NCBI GenBank assembly: GCA_040382055.1
Contig: JBEIGE010000003.1
Span: 124,001 to 188,000, forward strand
Reading direction: 5' to 3'
Length of the DNA stretch: 64,000 nucleotides
DNA from: JBEIGE01 sp040382055
GTDB lineage: Bacteria; Pseudomonadota; Gammaproteobacteria; Burkholderiales; Burkholderiaceae_C
Shown here: positions 42,686 to 51,350 of the stretch, piece after piece
Layout: each line of letters opens with the position of its first letter
Position numbering within the stretch: position 1 is the stretch's first letter
Made by a program: the position numbers and the translations under genes
The notes under the pieces: generated by a model
Database searches by the model: none
Told to the model about the DNA's origin: nothing
Seen by the model: the letters and a program-made list of their open reading frames with translations, nothing else

Positions 42686-44206
42686 TTATTCTTCCTCATG
42701 CATCAGGCTCAATCCAATGGCGCCTCGGCGGCGCAACCAGGGGCTGGGGCGGTAGCGAGGGTCGCCATAGACGGTTTGCATGTTGAAAAGTACTTCCAGT
42801 ACATTCGTGGGTCCATAGCGGTTGCCCATTGCCAAAGGGCCAAGGGGGTAACCCAGGCCGAGCGTCACTGCGGTTTCAAGATCTGCTGGAGTGCAGATAC
42901 GCTGCTGGCAGATATCGCTGGCGATGTTAACGATGCTAGCAACTACACGTTGTGTCACAAAGCCGCCACTGTCGCGGATAACGCTGACAGCTTTGCCATC
43001 CCTAGCCATCAAGGCGTGGGCTGCGTCGCGCATGTCAGTGCGGGTGGCGGGATTAGTGGCCAGAACCCGGCGTCGGGTGGAGGCATCGTCAATTAGCATG
43101 TCGATACCAATGGTTCTTGCAGGGTCGAGTCGCTCAACGACGGCCACTGTAGTGATGTCAAAACCTAAAGGGGCCACTAATGTCAATGCGAAAGGGGAGG
43201 GCGACGCGCCAGTTTCGATTTTTGCTCCCAGGTCTTTGAGCAGTTGGAGCAATTCAGCCCGTCGTGCAGCGCGTGAAGATACCCAGACCGGAGGCATTTC
43301 CTCTACAAGCGGTGGAGCTGGCTCGGGGCTGATTTGAGCGGTATTTCCTTCGTAGCGATAAAACCCTTCACCTGCTTTTCGGCCGAGCATACCCCCGGCC
43401 AGTCGCTGGGCTGTGATGACGCTGGGTCGGTAGCGGGGCTCTTCAAAATACTGGTGGTAGATAGACTCCATCACCGGGTGCGACACATCCAGGGCGGTTA
43501 AATCCATCAACTCAAACGGGCCAAGCTTGAAGCCCACCTGGTCCCGGAGTATTTTGTCGATAGTGGCAAAGTCGGTCACGCCTTCGCTCACAATGCGTAG
43601 GGCTTCTGTTCCATAGCCGCGGCCGGCATGGTTGACGATAAAACCGGGAGTGTCTTGCGCGTTGACCGGGGTATGACCCATCTGCCGCGCATAGGCTGAC
43701 AAGTTGGCGCAAACCTGAACATCTGTTTTCAGGCCGGCAATGACCTCCACCACCTTCATCAGCGGAACCGGGTTGAAGAAATGGAATCCCGCCAGTCGTT
43801 CGGGGTGTTTGAGTCCGGCAGCAATAGCCGTGACCGACAACGAACTTGTATTGCTTGCCAGAACAGCATCAGGACGGATCAGTGACTCCAATTGAGCGAA
43901 CAGCGATTTTTTGACATCCAGGCGCTCCACAATGGCTTCAATAATGAGGTCACAGGCTGAAAGGTCACGTATGTCTAATGCGACAGCGAGTCGTGATTTG
44001 TAAACCGTCCCTTGCTCGGGGGTGATCCGATTCTTGGTTACCAAGGTGTCCCAGACTCCGCTGATCAAGGACTGAGCAGCTTCAATGGCTTTTGGTTGTG
44101 AATCGAAAAGTAAGACCTGACTGCCAGACTGGGCCGCAATCTGTGCAATGCCGCGCCCCATGGCGCCAGCACCCACAATCCCGACGATTGGGTAAACTGA
44201 TTTCAT
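42686..44206 (-). CDS. 3-hydroxyacyl-CoA dehydrogenase (PaaH/PaaC-like, two C-terminal domains)
   Basis: This 506-residue NAD-dependent enzyme oxidises 3-hydroxyacyl-CoA. The N-terminal Rossmann motif GIVGAGAMGRGIAQIAA is at residues 9-25. The catalytic histidine lies in LAGFHFFNPVPLMKVVEV and the glutamate is nearby. A second 3HCDH_C-like domain near residue 400 gives the length seen in PaaH. It is the first gene of the operon and is divergent from a glutathione transferase gene, with 86 bp between. With the neighbouring crotonase it should process a CoA-bound ring-derived or branched acid. The substrate is unknown. Confidence 0.92.
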   Translation of the reverse strand: MKSVYPIVGIVGAGAMGRGIAQIAAQSGSQVLLFDSQPKAIEAAQSLISGVWDTLVTKNRITPEQGTVYKSRLAVALDIRDLSACDLIIEAIVERLDVKKSLFAQLESLIRPDAVLASNTSSLSVTAIAAGLKHPERLAGFHFFNPVPLMKVVEVIAGLKTDVQVCANLSAYARQMGHTPVNAQDTPGFIVNHAGRGYGTEALRIVSEGVTDFATIDKILRDQVGFKLGPFELMDLTALDVSHPVMESIYHQYFEEPRYRPSVITAQRLAGGMLGRKAGEGFYRYEGNTAQISPEPAPPLVEEMPPVWVSSRAARRAELLQLLKDLGAKIETGASPSPFALTLVAPLGFDITTVAVVERLDPARTIGIDMLIDDASTRRRVLATNPATRTDMRDAAHALMARDGKAVSVIRDSGGFVTQRVVASIVNIASDICQQRICTPADLETAVTLGLGYPLGPLAMGNRYGPTNVLEVLFNMQTVYGDPRYRPSPWLRRRGAIGLSLMHEEE

Positions 44207-44292
44207 CCGTGAATTATCGCTGTGTCTGCGTGCATTGGATTTTGGTACAGCATAATTTCACATTCATCATCCAGTCATCCTCCGAGGTATCT

Positions 44293-44952
44293 ATGTCACT
44301 TAAGCTTTGTGGATTTTCCGCCAGCAATTATTACAACAAGATCAAACTCCAGCTTCTGGAGAAAGGTGTGGCTTTTGAAGAGGAACTGGTTTGGGCGGGG
44401 CACTCCGATGCATTGCTGGTAGATCGTTCCCCCATGGCCAAAGTGCCCTTTATCGACACACCCAAAGGCCCCTTGTCTGAATCGATCGCCTGCGCCGAAT
44501 ATATAGAAGCGGCCTATCCGGAAAAACCGCTGCTGCCCGCTGACCCCTATGAAGCGGCCAAGATCCGTGAAATCATCATCTACAGTGAGCTGCACTTGGA
44601 GCTGGTCGCACGTCAGCTTTACCCGGAGGCCCTTTTTGGTGGCAAAGTCTCCGATGAGGTCAAGCAGCGTACCCACAAATTACTGGTTAAAGGGGTGCGG
44701 AGTTTTACCAAACTCGTCAAGTTTTCTCCCTTTGTTGCAGGCTCGGAGTTCACGCTGGCTGACTGTGCAGTCTTGGCGCACCTTCCGTTGGTATCGATGG
44801 CAAGCAAGGCTATTTATGGAGAGGACCTTTTGTCTGCTTTGCCAGTCAAGGACTACTTGCGGATGATGGGTGAAAGGCCCGCCGTGAAAGTTGTCAATGC
44901 TGATCGTAAAAGCAACACCGCCATCATGATGGCGGCGCGTACCCAAAAATAA
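44293..44952 (+). CDS. Glutathione transferase family protein
   Basis: This 219-residue protein has the two GST domains: an N-terminal thioredoxin fold (MSLKLCGFSASNYYNKIKLQ, with VPFIDTPKGPLSESIACAEYIE supplying the glutathione site) and a helical C-terminal half. The class is not clear. GAGG precedes ATG 44293; a longer open frame upstream is antisense to the dehydrogenase and rejected. It is divergent from the acyl-CoA operon, which ends in another GST, so two different GSTs flank that operon. Confidence 0.88.
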   Translation: MSLKLCGFSASNYYNKIKLQLLEKGVAFEEELVWAGHSDALLVDRSPMAKVPFIDTPKGPLSESIACAEYIEAAYPEKPLLPADPYEAAKIREIIIYSELHLELVARQLYPEALFGGKVSDEVKQRTHKLLVKGVRSFTKLVKFSPFVAGSEFTLADCAVLAHLPLVSMASKAIYGEDLLSALPVKDYLRMMGERPAVKVVNADRKSNTAIMMAARTQK

Positions 44953-44972
44953 GTTGGCTTGGAAAGACCTTT

Positions 44973-45980
44973 TCAGCGTCTGACCTGAAGAGCCCCAGGG
45001 TTGACAATGTTGGTCGGTGTTCCCTTGATGAAATTGACTACATTGTCAAAAGCGGCTCCAAAGTAAAGCTCGTAGCTCTCCTGTTCCACATAGCCAATAT
45101 GCGGTGTACAGATGCAGTTCTCCAGTCTCAGGAGTGCGTGACCCTGCAAAATGGGCTCAGTCTCAAAAATATCCACAGCGGCCATTCCGGGTCTGCCTCT
45201 GTTCAGAGCGGCAATGAGCGCTCCAGGTTCGATTAGTTCCGCCCTGGAGGTATTGACGATTAGCGCTGTTGTTTTCATGAGCATCAAGTCGTCGAGTTTG
45301 ACCACATGTCGCGTGTCCTCGTTGAGTCGTAGATGCAGCGAGATGATGTCGCACTGAGCAAAAAAGGATTCCCGGCTGTCAGCCGTTTCCAACCCGTCGA
45401 GCCGGGCGCGTTCGAGGGAGGGCTCACGGCCCCAAATCCGCACGTTCATGCCGAACGCTCTACCATACCCTGCAAGCAGCTGTCCTATCTTTCCGTAACC
45501 CCAAATACCGAGGGTTTTACCCTTGAGCACTTGCCCCAAACCGAAGTTAACTGGCATAGATGCAGATTTCAGTCCTGACTGCTGCCAGGCACCATGTTTG
45601 AGGTTGCCAATGTATTGTGGCAATCGGCGCATGGCAGCCATGATCAAGGCCCAAGTCAATTCGGCGGGTGCCACCGGAGATCCAGTACCTTCCGCAACTG
45701 CAATGCCACGTTCTGTACAGGCGGCTACATCAATATGGTTACCCACCTTACCGGTTTGAACGATCAGCTTGAGTTTGGGGAGTTTTTCGACCAATGCGCG
45801 CGTGATATGGGTGCGTTCCCGGATAAGCACGATAACGTCCGCGTCTTTGAGGCGAATCGACAGTTGACCCAGTCCTTTGACTGTATTGGTATAGACCTTT
45901 GCAGGGTATTTTTCAAGTTTTGCAGCGCATGCAAGTTTACGCACTGCATCCTGGTAATCATCAAGTATCACAATGTTCAT
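44973..45980 (-). CDS. D-2-hydroxyacid dehydrogenase family protein
   Basis: This 335-residue NAD-dependent dehydrogenase has the Rossmann motif IWGYGKIGQLLAGYG near residue 150. The catalytic triad appears as Arg in NTSRAELIEPG, Glu in DIFETEPI and His in CTPHIGYVEQ. The start MNIVILDDYQDAVRKL matches a subgroup annotated as phosphoglycerate dehydrogenase-like but of unknown substrate. ATG at 45980 is preferred to an upstream one. Its end faces the GST gene (20 bp). It lies downstream of the lexA small gene on the same strand, 54 bp apart. Confidence 0.88.
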   Translation of the reverse strand: MNIVILDDYQDAVRKLACAAKLEKYPAKVYTNTVKGLGQLSIRLKDADVIVLIRERTHITRALVEKLPKLKLIVQTGKVGNHIDVAACTERGIAVAEGTGSPVAPAELTWALIMAAMRRLPQYIGNLKHGAWQQSGLKSASMPVNFGLGQVLKGKTLGIWGYGKIGQLLAGYGRAFGMNVRIWGREPSLERARLDGLETADSRESFFAQCDIISLHLRLNEDTRHVVKLDDLMLMKTTALIVNTSRAELIEPGALIAALNRGRPGMAAVDIFETEPILQGHALLRLENCICTPHIGYVEQESYELYFGAAFDNVVNFIKGTPTNIVNPGALQVRR

Positions 45981-46034
45981 GCCACCATTGTGCCTTGGCA
46001 TTTGCACCTGCAGCATGCCAGGTGCCGCTAAGCC

Positions 46035-46322
46035 TCAGGCATTCATGGCTTCGCGTTCAGCTAAGCGGTCCAACTCTGCACAAACGTCGGCCATACGGCC
46101 TGAAATGACCATTCTGCCGACCTGAGATGTCGGTTGACCGGATTCCAGAATACGAACGATGCGCAGAGGTTTGCGTTGAAGCCGCGGGTTGACAGAGCTG
46201 GCCAGATTTTTTTGGTGTGGGTTGGCTTCTGGCGTCGTCGTCTTTTCCGACAGCCCAAATCGTGTCAGCGCAAATCTGAATGCAGACAAAGCCGCAGCGG
46301 AGGTAGTCATCATCATTGTCAT
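46035..46322 (-). CDS. Small uncharacterised protein directly downstream of lexA
   Basis: This 95-residue protein of unknown family starts MTMMMTTSAAALSAFRFALTRF, a short hydrophobic N-terminus, followed by a basic middle and a C-terminal helix (GRMADVCAELDRLAERE). It begins 18 bp after the lexA stop on the same strand and so should be SOS-induced. By analogy with the sulA or recX/imu type neighbours of lexA it could act in cell-division arrest or repair, but no sequence similarity to those was recognised. Coding quality is fair; it may be a lineage-specific gene. Confidence 0.6.
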   Translation of the reverse strand: MTMMMTTSAAALSAFRFALTRFGLSEKTTTPEANPHQKNLASSVNPRLQRKPLRIVRILESGQPTSQVGRMVISGRMADVCAELDRLAEREAMNA

Positions 46323-46340
46323 GGTCAGCCTTTCAGTCCG

Positions 46341-47027
46341 TCACATCAACATGGTATTTCTGATCAGTCCCACAGCGAGGCCTTCGATTTCAAAGGGTTC
46401 GCCTGGCTCAACCACAATCGTCTGGTAATCTGGGTTTTCAGGATGCAGTTCAATCATGTCTTTGTTGCGTCGAAAGCGTTTGACAGTGACTTCATCGCCA
46501 AGCCGTGCAACGACGATTTGCCCGTTTTTAGCGTCCTTGGTGGCTTGAACAGCCAGCAGGTCGCCATCCATGATGCCGGCATCCCGCATGGACATGCCGC
46601 GCACCTTGAGCAGGTAGTCCGGCTTACGTTGGAAAAGGCTGTTTTCTACATAGTAGGTTTGGTCTACGTGTTCCTGCGCGAGAATGGGTGAGCCAGCAGC
46701 AACCCGACCAATCAGGGGCAATGCCAGTTGTGCCAAACCGGGCAGCGGCAGTGAGAATTGTTTGTTGCGGGACTCGTTGATGGAGCGTAAAGCGTCACTT
46801 TTGAGGCGTATACCTCTAGACGTGCCGCTGACCAGTTCGATCACGCCCTTGCGTGCCAGTGCCTGCAGGTGCTCTTCTGCCGCGTTGGCTGATTTGAAGC
46901 CCAGTTCAGTCGCGATTTCGGCTCGGGTTGGTGGAGCGCCAGTGCGGGCGATGGCACTCTGGATCAGATCGAGAATTTGTTGTTGCCTGGCGGTAAGCTT
47001 GGCTTGAAACACGGGTAGGTCGGTCAT
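46341..47027 (-). CDS. lexA: LexA repressor of the SOS response
   Basis: This 228-residue repressor cleaves itself when RecA is activated. The N-terminal winged helix is LTARQQQILDLIQSAIARTG with recognition helix PPTRAEIATELGFKSANAAEEHL. The Ala-Gly cleavage site is in GRVAAGSPI, the catalytic serine in RGMSMRDAGI and the lysine in DEVTVKRF. AAGGAG lies before ATG 47027; a longer frame starts inside the SOS boxes and is rejected. Two LexA boxes lie upstream, as recalled for E. coli lexA. It is divergent from the asparaginase gene. Confidence 0.97.
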   Translation of the reverse strand: MTDLPVFQAKLTARQQQILDLIQSAIARTGAPPTRAEIATELGFKSANAAEEHLQALARKGVIELVSGTSRGIRLKSDALRSINESRNKQFSLPLPGLAQLALPLIGRVAAGSPILAQEHVDQTYYVENSLFQRKPDYLLKVRGMSMRDAGIMDGDLLAVQATKDAKNGQIVVARLGDEVTVKRFRRNKDMIELHPENPDYQTIVVEPGEPFEIEGLAVGLIRNTMLM

Positions 47028-47059
47028 ATGGACTCCTTGCTTGGGTTTCTGTGCGATAA

Positions 47060-47075
47060 CTGTCTTAAAACACAG
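47060..47075. promoter_or_regulatory. SOS box 1 (CTGT-N8-ACAG)
   Basis: CTGTCTTAAAACACAG is an exact match to CTGT-N8-ACAG, the LexA operator of E. coli-like species. It lies 33-48 bp before the lexA start, so lexA should regulate itself. Confidence 0.9.
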
Positions 47076-47078
47076 TAG

Positions 47079-47094
47079 CTGTATTTTTAACCAG
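47079..47094. promoter_or_regulatory. SOS box 2 (CTGT-N8-CCAG)
   Basis: CTGTATTTTTAACCAG has one mismatch in the second half. It is 4 bp from box 1 and 5 bp before the asparaginase ATG at 47100. Confidence 0.78.
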
Positions 47095-47099
47095 TTTTC

Positions 47100-48110
47100 A
47101 TGGGTAAGCAAGTGTTTCATCAAAAAATTGTGGTTTTAGGGACTGGCGGTACCATCGCCGGCCTTACGCTTGAAGGTCAAAGTCCTGAGTTGTATGTGTC
47201 AGCGCTACTGCAGATCGATGACCTTATTGACGATCTATCCGTTAATGGAGGGACATCCCCTGAGCTGCAATTCAAGCTAATGACCGAGCAAGTCGCCCAG
47301 TTGGACAGCAAGGACATGGACCATGTAATCTGGTTGCAACTGGCAGAACGGGTAAAGCACTGGCTGGGCGATTCAAGCGTTAAAGGCGTTGTGATCACGC
47401 ACGGTACGGATACGCTGGAGGAGACGGCTTTTTTTCTGCATGCGGTGCTGCAGTCTGACGGTATTTTGGGCAAGCCTGTTGTGTTAACCGGTGCCATGCG
47501 CCCAGCCAATGCCTTGGATTCAGACGGGCCACGCAACATCCGGGATGCTTTGAACGTTGCAGCAGACCCGCTGGCTGCAGGCGTTCTGGTGGTGTTTGCC
47601 GGGGCTGTCCATCACCCGATGTATGTGCAAAAAATCCATCCCACACGCATAGACGCCTTTGCTTCGGGCCAAGCGGGAGCAATTGCTCAGCTTCACGGAT
47701 CAACTGTTATCTGGAATGAAATAGTGCCTCTGGCCCTTGTGATAAAAGCCCCTTCAGCTACGGAATTAATAGCAATCGGTCATGCGCAAGATTGGCCATG
47801 GGTTGCGGTTGTCACCAGCCATGCCGGGGCTTGTGAAGCGTACGTTGATGCCCTGGTTGCCTATGGTGTCCGGGGACTGGTGGTAGCGGGTACTGGCAAT
47901 GGCACTGTGCATGCTCGTCTTGCGCGGGCTTTGTTGAAAGCCGAACAACAGGGAGTGGTCGTTTGGCGCGTCAGTCGGTGTGCCGATGGTGCTCTGACTT
48001 CGCAAGCGGTCGAGCAAAACGGAGTGGGTTTTAAAGTGGCTGTCGGACTCAGTGCTACCAAGGCGCGCATCGCCCTCATGCTGTACTTGATCGGGCAGGG
48101 CGGAAATTAG
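47100..48110 (+). CDS. Asparaginase
   Basis: This 336-residue L-asparaginase-family enzyme hydrolyses asparagine to aspartate and ammonia. The first catalytic threonine is in VVLGTGGTIAG, the second site is HGTDTLEET, and the AMRP segment near 130 matches. No signal peptide is seen, so it is cytoplasmic (type I-like). ATG at 47100 leaves almost no room for a ribosome site, and SOS box 2 touches it; a nearby GTG (47112) is an alternative. LexA may repress it together with lexA, which would be unusual (inference). Confidence 0.9.
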   Translation: MGKQVFHQKIVVLGTGGTIAGLTLEGQSPELYVSALLQIDDLIDDLSVNGGTSPELQFKLMTEQVAQLDSKDMDHVIWLQLAERVKHWLGDSSVKGVVITHGTDTLEETAFFLHAVLQSDGILGKPVVLTGAMRPANALDSDGPRNIRDALNVAADPLAAGVLVVFAGAVHHPMYVQKIHPTRIDAFASGQAGAIAQLHGSTVIWNEIVPLALVIKAPSATELIAIGHAQDWPWVAVVTSHAGACEAYVDALVAYGVRGLVVAGTGNGTVHARLARALLKAEQQGVVVWRVSRCADGALTSQAVEQNGVGFKVAVGLSATKARIALMLYLIGQGGN

Positions 48111-48182
48111 CAAGCCCGTAATAAACCAACCGGTCTGAAAAAATTTCAGGACCAGGGCGGCCTATCAAGCTGAACTTCAGTC

Positions 48183-48839
48183 TCAGGACGACAAGGCCTG
48201 TAGCGCCCGGGCGGTTATGTCATCCACGTTGCCCATCCCGCTGATGGCCCGGTACTTGGGGGCAGCAGCTGGCTCATTGCTGGCCCATTGGCTGTAATAA
48301 TCCACCAGTGGTCGGGTTTGGGCACTGTAAACATCAAGCCGCTTTTTCACGGTCTCTTCCTTGTCGTCATCACGTTGTACCAAAGCCTCACCAGTCACAT
48401 CATCCAGGCCCGGAGTTTTGGGCGGGTTGAACTTGACGTGGTAAGTGCGCCCGGAGGCCGGGTGTGAGCGACGGCCACTCATGCGTTCAATGATGGCGTC
48501 AAACGGTACATCGATTTCCAGTACGAAGTCGAGTTTGACCCCGGCCGCTTTCATGGCATCGGCCTGAGGCAGTGTGCGGGGAAAGCCGTCAAAGAGAAAT
48601 CCCGCAGCGCAATCAGGCTGCGCAATGCGTTCCCGAACCAGATTGATGATCAGCGCATCGCTGACCAGTCCACCCGAAGCCATCACATTTTTGGCTTCTA
48701 GTCCCAGCGGTGTGCCGGCCTTGACGGCTGCGCGCAGCATGTCACCAGTAGAGATCTGCGGGATACCATATTTTTGGCAGATAAAGGTTGCCTGCGTGCC
48801 TTTGCCAGCGCCGGGAGCGCCTAACAGAATAAGTCTCAT
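48183..48839 (-). CDS. adk: Adenylate kinase
   Basis: This 218-residue enzyme catalyses ATP + AMP to 2 ADP. The P-loop is GAPGAGKGTQ at residues 7-16, AMP-site residues are in STGDMLRAA, GFPRT is near 85 and the LID domain in GRRSHPASGRTYHVKFNPPKTPG. The LID lacks the four zinc cysteines of Gram-positive enzymes. The length is normal. It is the last gene of the exbB-to-adk reverse block, 83 bp after kdsB. A GAGGAT-type site precedes the ATG. Confidence 0.97.
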   Translation of the reverse strand: MRLILLGAPGAGKGTQATFICQKYGIPQISTGDMLRAAVKAGTPLGLEAKNVMASGGLVSDALIINLVRERIAQPDCAAGFLFDGFPRTLPQADAMKAAGVKLDFVLEIDVPFDAIIERMSGRRSHPASGRTYHVKFNPPKTPGLDDVTGEALVQRDDDKEETVKKRLDVYSAQTRPLVDYYSQWASNEPAAAPKYRAISGMGNVDDITARALQALSS

Positions 48840-48922
48840 GTCTATCCTCGGGTAAATCTTATGTCAGCTTTCATTTGAGGATAGCACGCGAGACCTGACA
48901 AATGCTTACGCATATTCCCTGA

Positions 48923-49687
48923 TCAGATACTGCCATACACCCGTCGAACCCGCTCCAGATCTTCAGGCGTGTCAACACCTGCGCCGGGCGCTTGGTTTGT
49001 GACGTGCACCGCGATTTTGTGGCCGTGCCAGAGGGCCCGCAGTTGCTCAAGTGCTTCGCAAAACTCTGCAGGTGCTTTGGAAAGGCCCGGAAACTGGCGC
49101 AAGAATCCTGCGCGGTAGCCGTAGATGCCGATATGCCGTAAGGGTTGGGGGTGCGGCGGTAAGGCTGGAGCGCCAGCAGGTTGATCCCGCCAGTGAGGGA
49201 TCGGTGCGCGGCTGAAATACTGAGCCAAGTCTCGGGCATCAAGCACTACCTTGACCACGTTGGGGTTAACAAACTCTGCAACCTCATCAATCGGACAAGC
49301 GGCAGTGCTCATGCTGGCTTCGGGCCGTTGAATCAGCAACTCGTGCACAGCGCTGACCAGACCCGTATCGATCAAGGGCTCATCGCCCTGGACGTTAACC
49401 ACAACCTCCTGTGGATCAAGCCTCAACAATTCACACGCCTCGGCCAATCTGTCAGTGCCAGTCTCGTGGTCTTGACGCGTCAGCAGAGCTTGCACCCGGT
49501 GTTCCTGGCAAGCCTCAATAATGAGTGGGCTGTCTGCAGCCACCACAACCCGTGTTCCAGCTGGCATGCCAGCGCTGACCCGTTGAGCGACCCGAACCAC
49601 CATGGGAAGGCCGCAGATATCGGCCAGGGGCTTGTTGGGTAAACGGGTAGATGCGAGTCTGGCAGGAATCAGAACCACCAAACTCAC
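48923..49687 (-). CDS. kdsB: 3-deoxy-manno-octulosonate cytidylyltransferase (CMP-Kdo synthetase)
   Basis: This 254-residue enzyme activates Kdo with CTP for lipopolysaccharide core synthesis. The start VVLIPARLASTRLPNKPLADI, the QGDEPLI motif and the HIGIYGYRAGFL block are characteristic. It starts 4 bp inside the Trm112-like gene (ATGA-type overlap). With lpxK in the same block it makes a lipid A/Kdo module. The length is normal. Confidence 0.96.
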   Translation of the reverse strand: MSLVVLIPARLASTRLPNKPLADICGLPMVVRVAQRVSAGMPAGTRVVVAADSPLIIEACQEHRVQALLTRQDHETGTDRLAEACELLRLDPQEVVVNVQGDEPLIDTGLVSAVHELLIQRPEASMSTAACPIDEVAEFVNPNVVKVVLDARDLAQYFSRAPIPHWRDQPAGAPALPPHPQPLRHIGIYGYRAGFLRQFPGLSKAPAEFCEALEQLRALWHGHKIAVHVTNQAPGAGVDTPEDLERVRRVYGSI

Positions 49688-49866
49688 AGTCCCAGTTCCT
49701 CATCGGTCATGACCCGAGCCTCGTTTTCAAGCAGGATGGGGATGCCATCGCGAACCGGGTAGGCCAGCCGTGCACTGCGCGACAGCAGTTCTTTATTTTC
49801 CCGGTTGTATTCAAGCGGTCCCTTGGTAATGGGGCAAACCAGCAGTTCAAGTAGTCGTGTGTCCAT
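49684..49866 (-). CDS. Trm112-family small protein (UPF0434)
   Basis: This 60-residue protein of the YcaR/Trm112 family begins MDTRLLELLVCPITKGPLEY and ends YPVRDGIPILLENEARVM. In related proteins CPxCxG and CxxC sites bind zinc; here only the first cysteine (residue 11) remains, so zinc binding is unlikely. Members of the family support methyltransferases or have no known role. It overlaps the lpxK end by 20 bp and kdsB start by 4 bp, so the three are co-translated. Confidence 0.87.
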   Translation of the reverse strand: MDTRLLELLVCPITKGPLEYNRENKELLSRSARLAYPVRDGIPILLENEARVMTDEELGL

Positions 49867-50905
49867 GATCGGATGATAACGGCGAGTTTTCAGTTTGTGC
49901 CAGCAAGCGGTTAAGCGCCGACAGGAAGACGGGCTCCAGCGTGCAGGTTAGGGCGACTGCCCAGATCTGTGGGTATCTGGGCCATAGTTTGACGGCATCT
50001 TTTTCCGTGCAAATAAGGACGTAGTCTTTGTCAATAGGGGGTATCCAGCTATCAAAATCATAGTGATCAGGAAGTGCCAGGGTTTGCGCCAACACTACGC
50101 CCTGATCGTGGAGCATGCTGAAAAAGACCTCAGGTTGGGCAATTGCGGCCAGCGCCAGAATAGGCTTGACGGTCAGGCCGGTGTTGACGGGGTGTCCCAG
50201 CTCTGTGAGCTTTGCACTACTGCCGTCTGCACGATACGCCAGCTTTGCCAAAGCGCGTTGCGCACGAAAGCCATCCATTGCAGGATGGCTTCCGGTATGA
50301 AGCACCAGATCGACCGGTCTGGGCCAGGCTTCGCGCAGCGGGCCGGCGGGCAACAACCAACCATTACCGATACCGCGATTGTCAAAAACACAAATATCAA
50401 TGTCACGCCCAAGGGACAGGTGTTGCAAGCCGTCATCGCAAATGATGACCTTTGTATGAGGATGGGCTTGCAGCAGCGCTCTCGCGGCTTTAAGTCGAGC
50501 AGAAGCAACGAATACGGGGCAGCCAACATTGCGTTTGATCAGGGCTGGTTCATCCCCCACGTCTGCCAAGGCGGACTCTGGCAACACCTCAAGGCAATGG
50601 CTGGCATGGCGGCCATAGCCCCTTGAAACCACACCGACCTCAATACCCATAGACATCAAGTGCCTTGCAATCGCCATGACCACCGGCGTTTTGCCAGAAC
50701 CTCCGGCCACCACATTGCCCACGACGATCACAGGTACAGGCAATCGGTGCGTTTTTAAAATACCACTCATGAAGAGACCTTGGCGAAGCCTAGTCAGTAG
50801 CCCCAGCAGCGCTGATACTGGCCAAAGCAGGGACGGCAACCAACCCCGATGAGTCCAGCTTCGCACCAGGATGTGCTTCCAGCGGGTGCTGCGCTGAGCA
50901 GACAT
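49847..50905 (-). CDS. lpxK: Tetraacyldisaccharide 4'-kinase (lipid A synthesis)
   Basis: This 352-residue membrane-associated kinase phosphorylates the lipid A precursor at the 4' position. A hydrophobic N-terminal segment (about 20-40, WLPSLLWPVSALLGLLTRL) anchors it, then Walker A GNVVAGGSGKTPV, and the CDDGLQH motif. ATG at 50905 follows the exbD stop by 4 bp; an upstream in-frame ATG lies inside exbD. The length is standard. It heads the lpxK-Trm112-kdsB part of the block. Confidence 0.95.
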   Translation of the reverse strand: MSAQRSTRWKHILVRSWTHRGWLPSLLWPVSALLGLLTRLRQGLFMSGILKTHRLPVPVIVVGNVVAGGSGKTPVVMAIARHLMSMGIEVGVVSRGYGRHASHCLEVLPESALADVGDEPALIKRNVGCPVFVASARLKAARALLQAHPHTKVIICDDGLQHLSLGRDIDICVFDNRGIGNGWLLPAGPLREAWPRPVDLVLHTGSHPAMDGFRAQRALAKLAYRADGSSAKLTELGHPVNTGLTVKPILALAAIAQPEVFFSMLHDQGVVLAQTLALPDHYDFDSWIPPIDKDYVLICTEKDAVKLWPRYPQIWAVALTCTLEPVFLSALNRLLAQTENSPLSSDHGHTTT

Positions 50906-50909
50906 GTGC

Positions 50910-51350
50910 TTATTTCGATTCGGCCTGAGCCGAAGATTTCGCCGATGATTGGGTGGCAAAGGTAATTTGTGTCAGTCCAGCACGGCGCGCGGCTTCCATC
51001 ACCGTAACGACAGACTGATGCTTAGCACTGGCATCCGCAGTGATGATGAGTACTGAGTCCTGACCGGCATTGGCATCTTGCTTCAGGGTCGCAACGAGGA
51101 TTTCAACACTACGCCCCGCTACCGCTACTTTGTTGACCATGTACGCGCCATCACTGCCTACTGCGACCACCACCTCCTTGGGGTGGTTACGTTGGGTTTC
51201 GGTATCAGCCACGGGCAGGGTCAGCTGCATTTCAGTGAACTTGCTGTAAGTGGTGGAGAGCATCAGAAAAATAAGCACCACCAGCAGCACGTCAATGAAG
51301 GGAATCAGATTGATCTCGGGCTCTTCCCGAGTGCGGGGGCGGAAGTTCAC
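50910..51350 (-). CDS. exbD: ExbD/TolR-family biopolymer transport protein
   Basis: This 146-residue inner-membrane protein has one N-terminal helix (about 16-36, NLIPFIDVLLVVLIFLMLS) with the essential aspartate in FIDV. A periplasmic domain follows. With ExbB it uses the proton gradient to energise outer-membrane receptors via TonB, or the Tol system. It begins 4 bp inside exbB's end. No tonB gene is adjacent. Whether it serves iron uptake or Tol cannot be decided; placement next to lpxK is common in Burkholderiales. Confidence 0.92.
   Translation of the reverse strand: MNFRPRTREEPEINLIPFIDVLLVVLIFLMLSTTYSKFTEMQLTLPVADTETQRNHPKEVVVAVGSDGAYMVNKVAVAGRSVEILVATLKQDANAGQDSVLIITADASAKHQSVVTVMEAARRAGLTQITFATQSSAKSSAQAESK

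Noticed and set aside
48131..48170. CTGAAA/TTTCAG inverted repeat near 48136 as a terminator
   Set aside because: The stem is short and AT-rich with no T tract; support is too weak to list.
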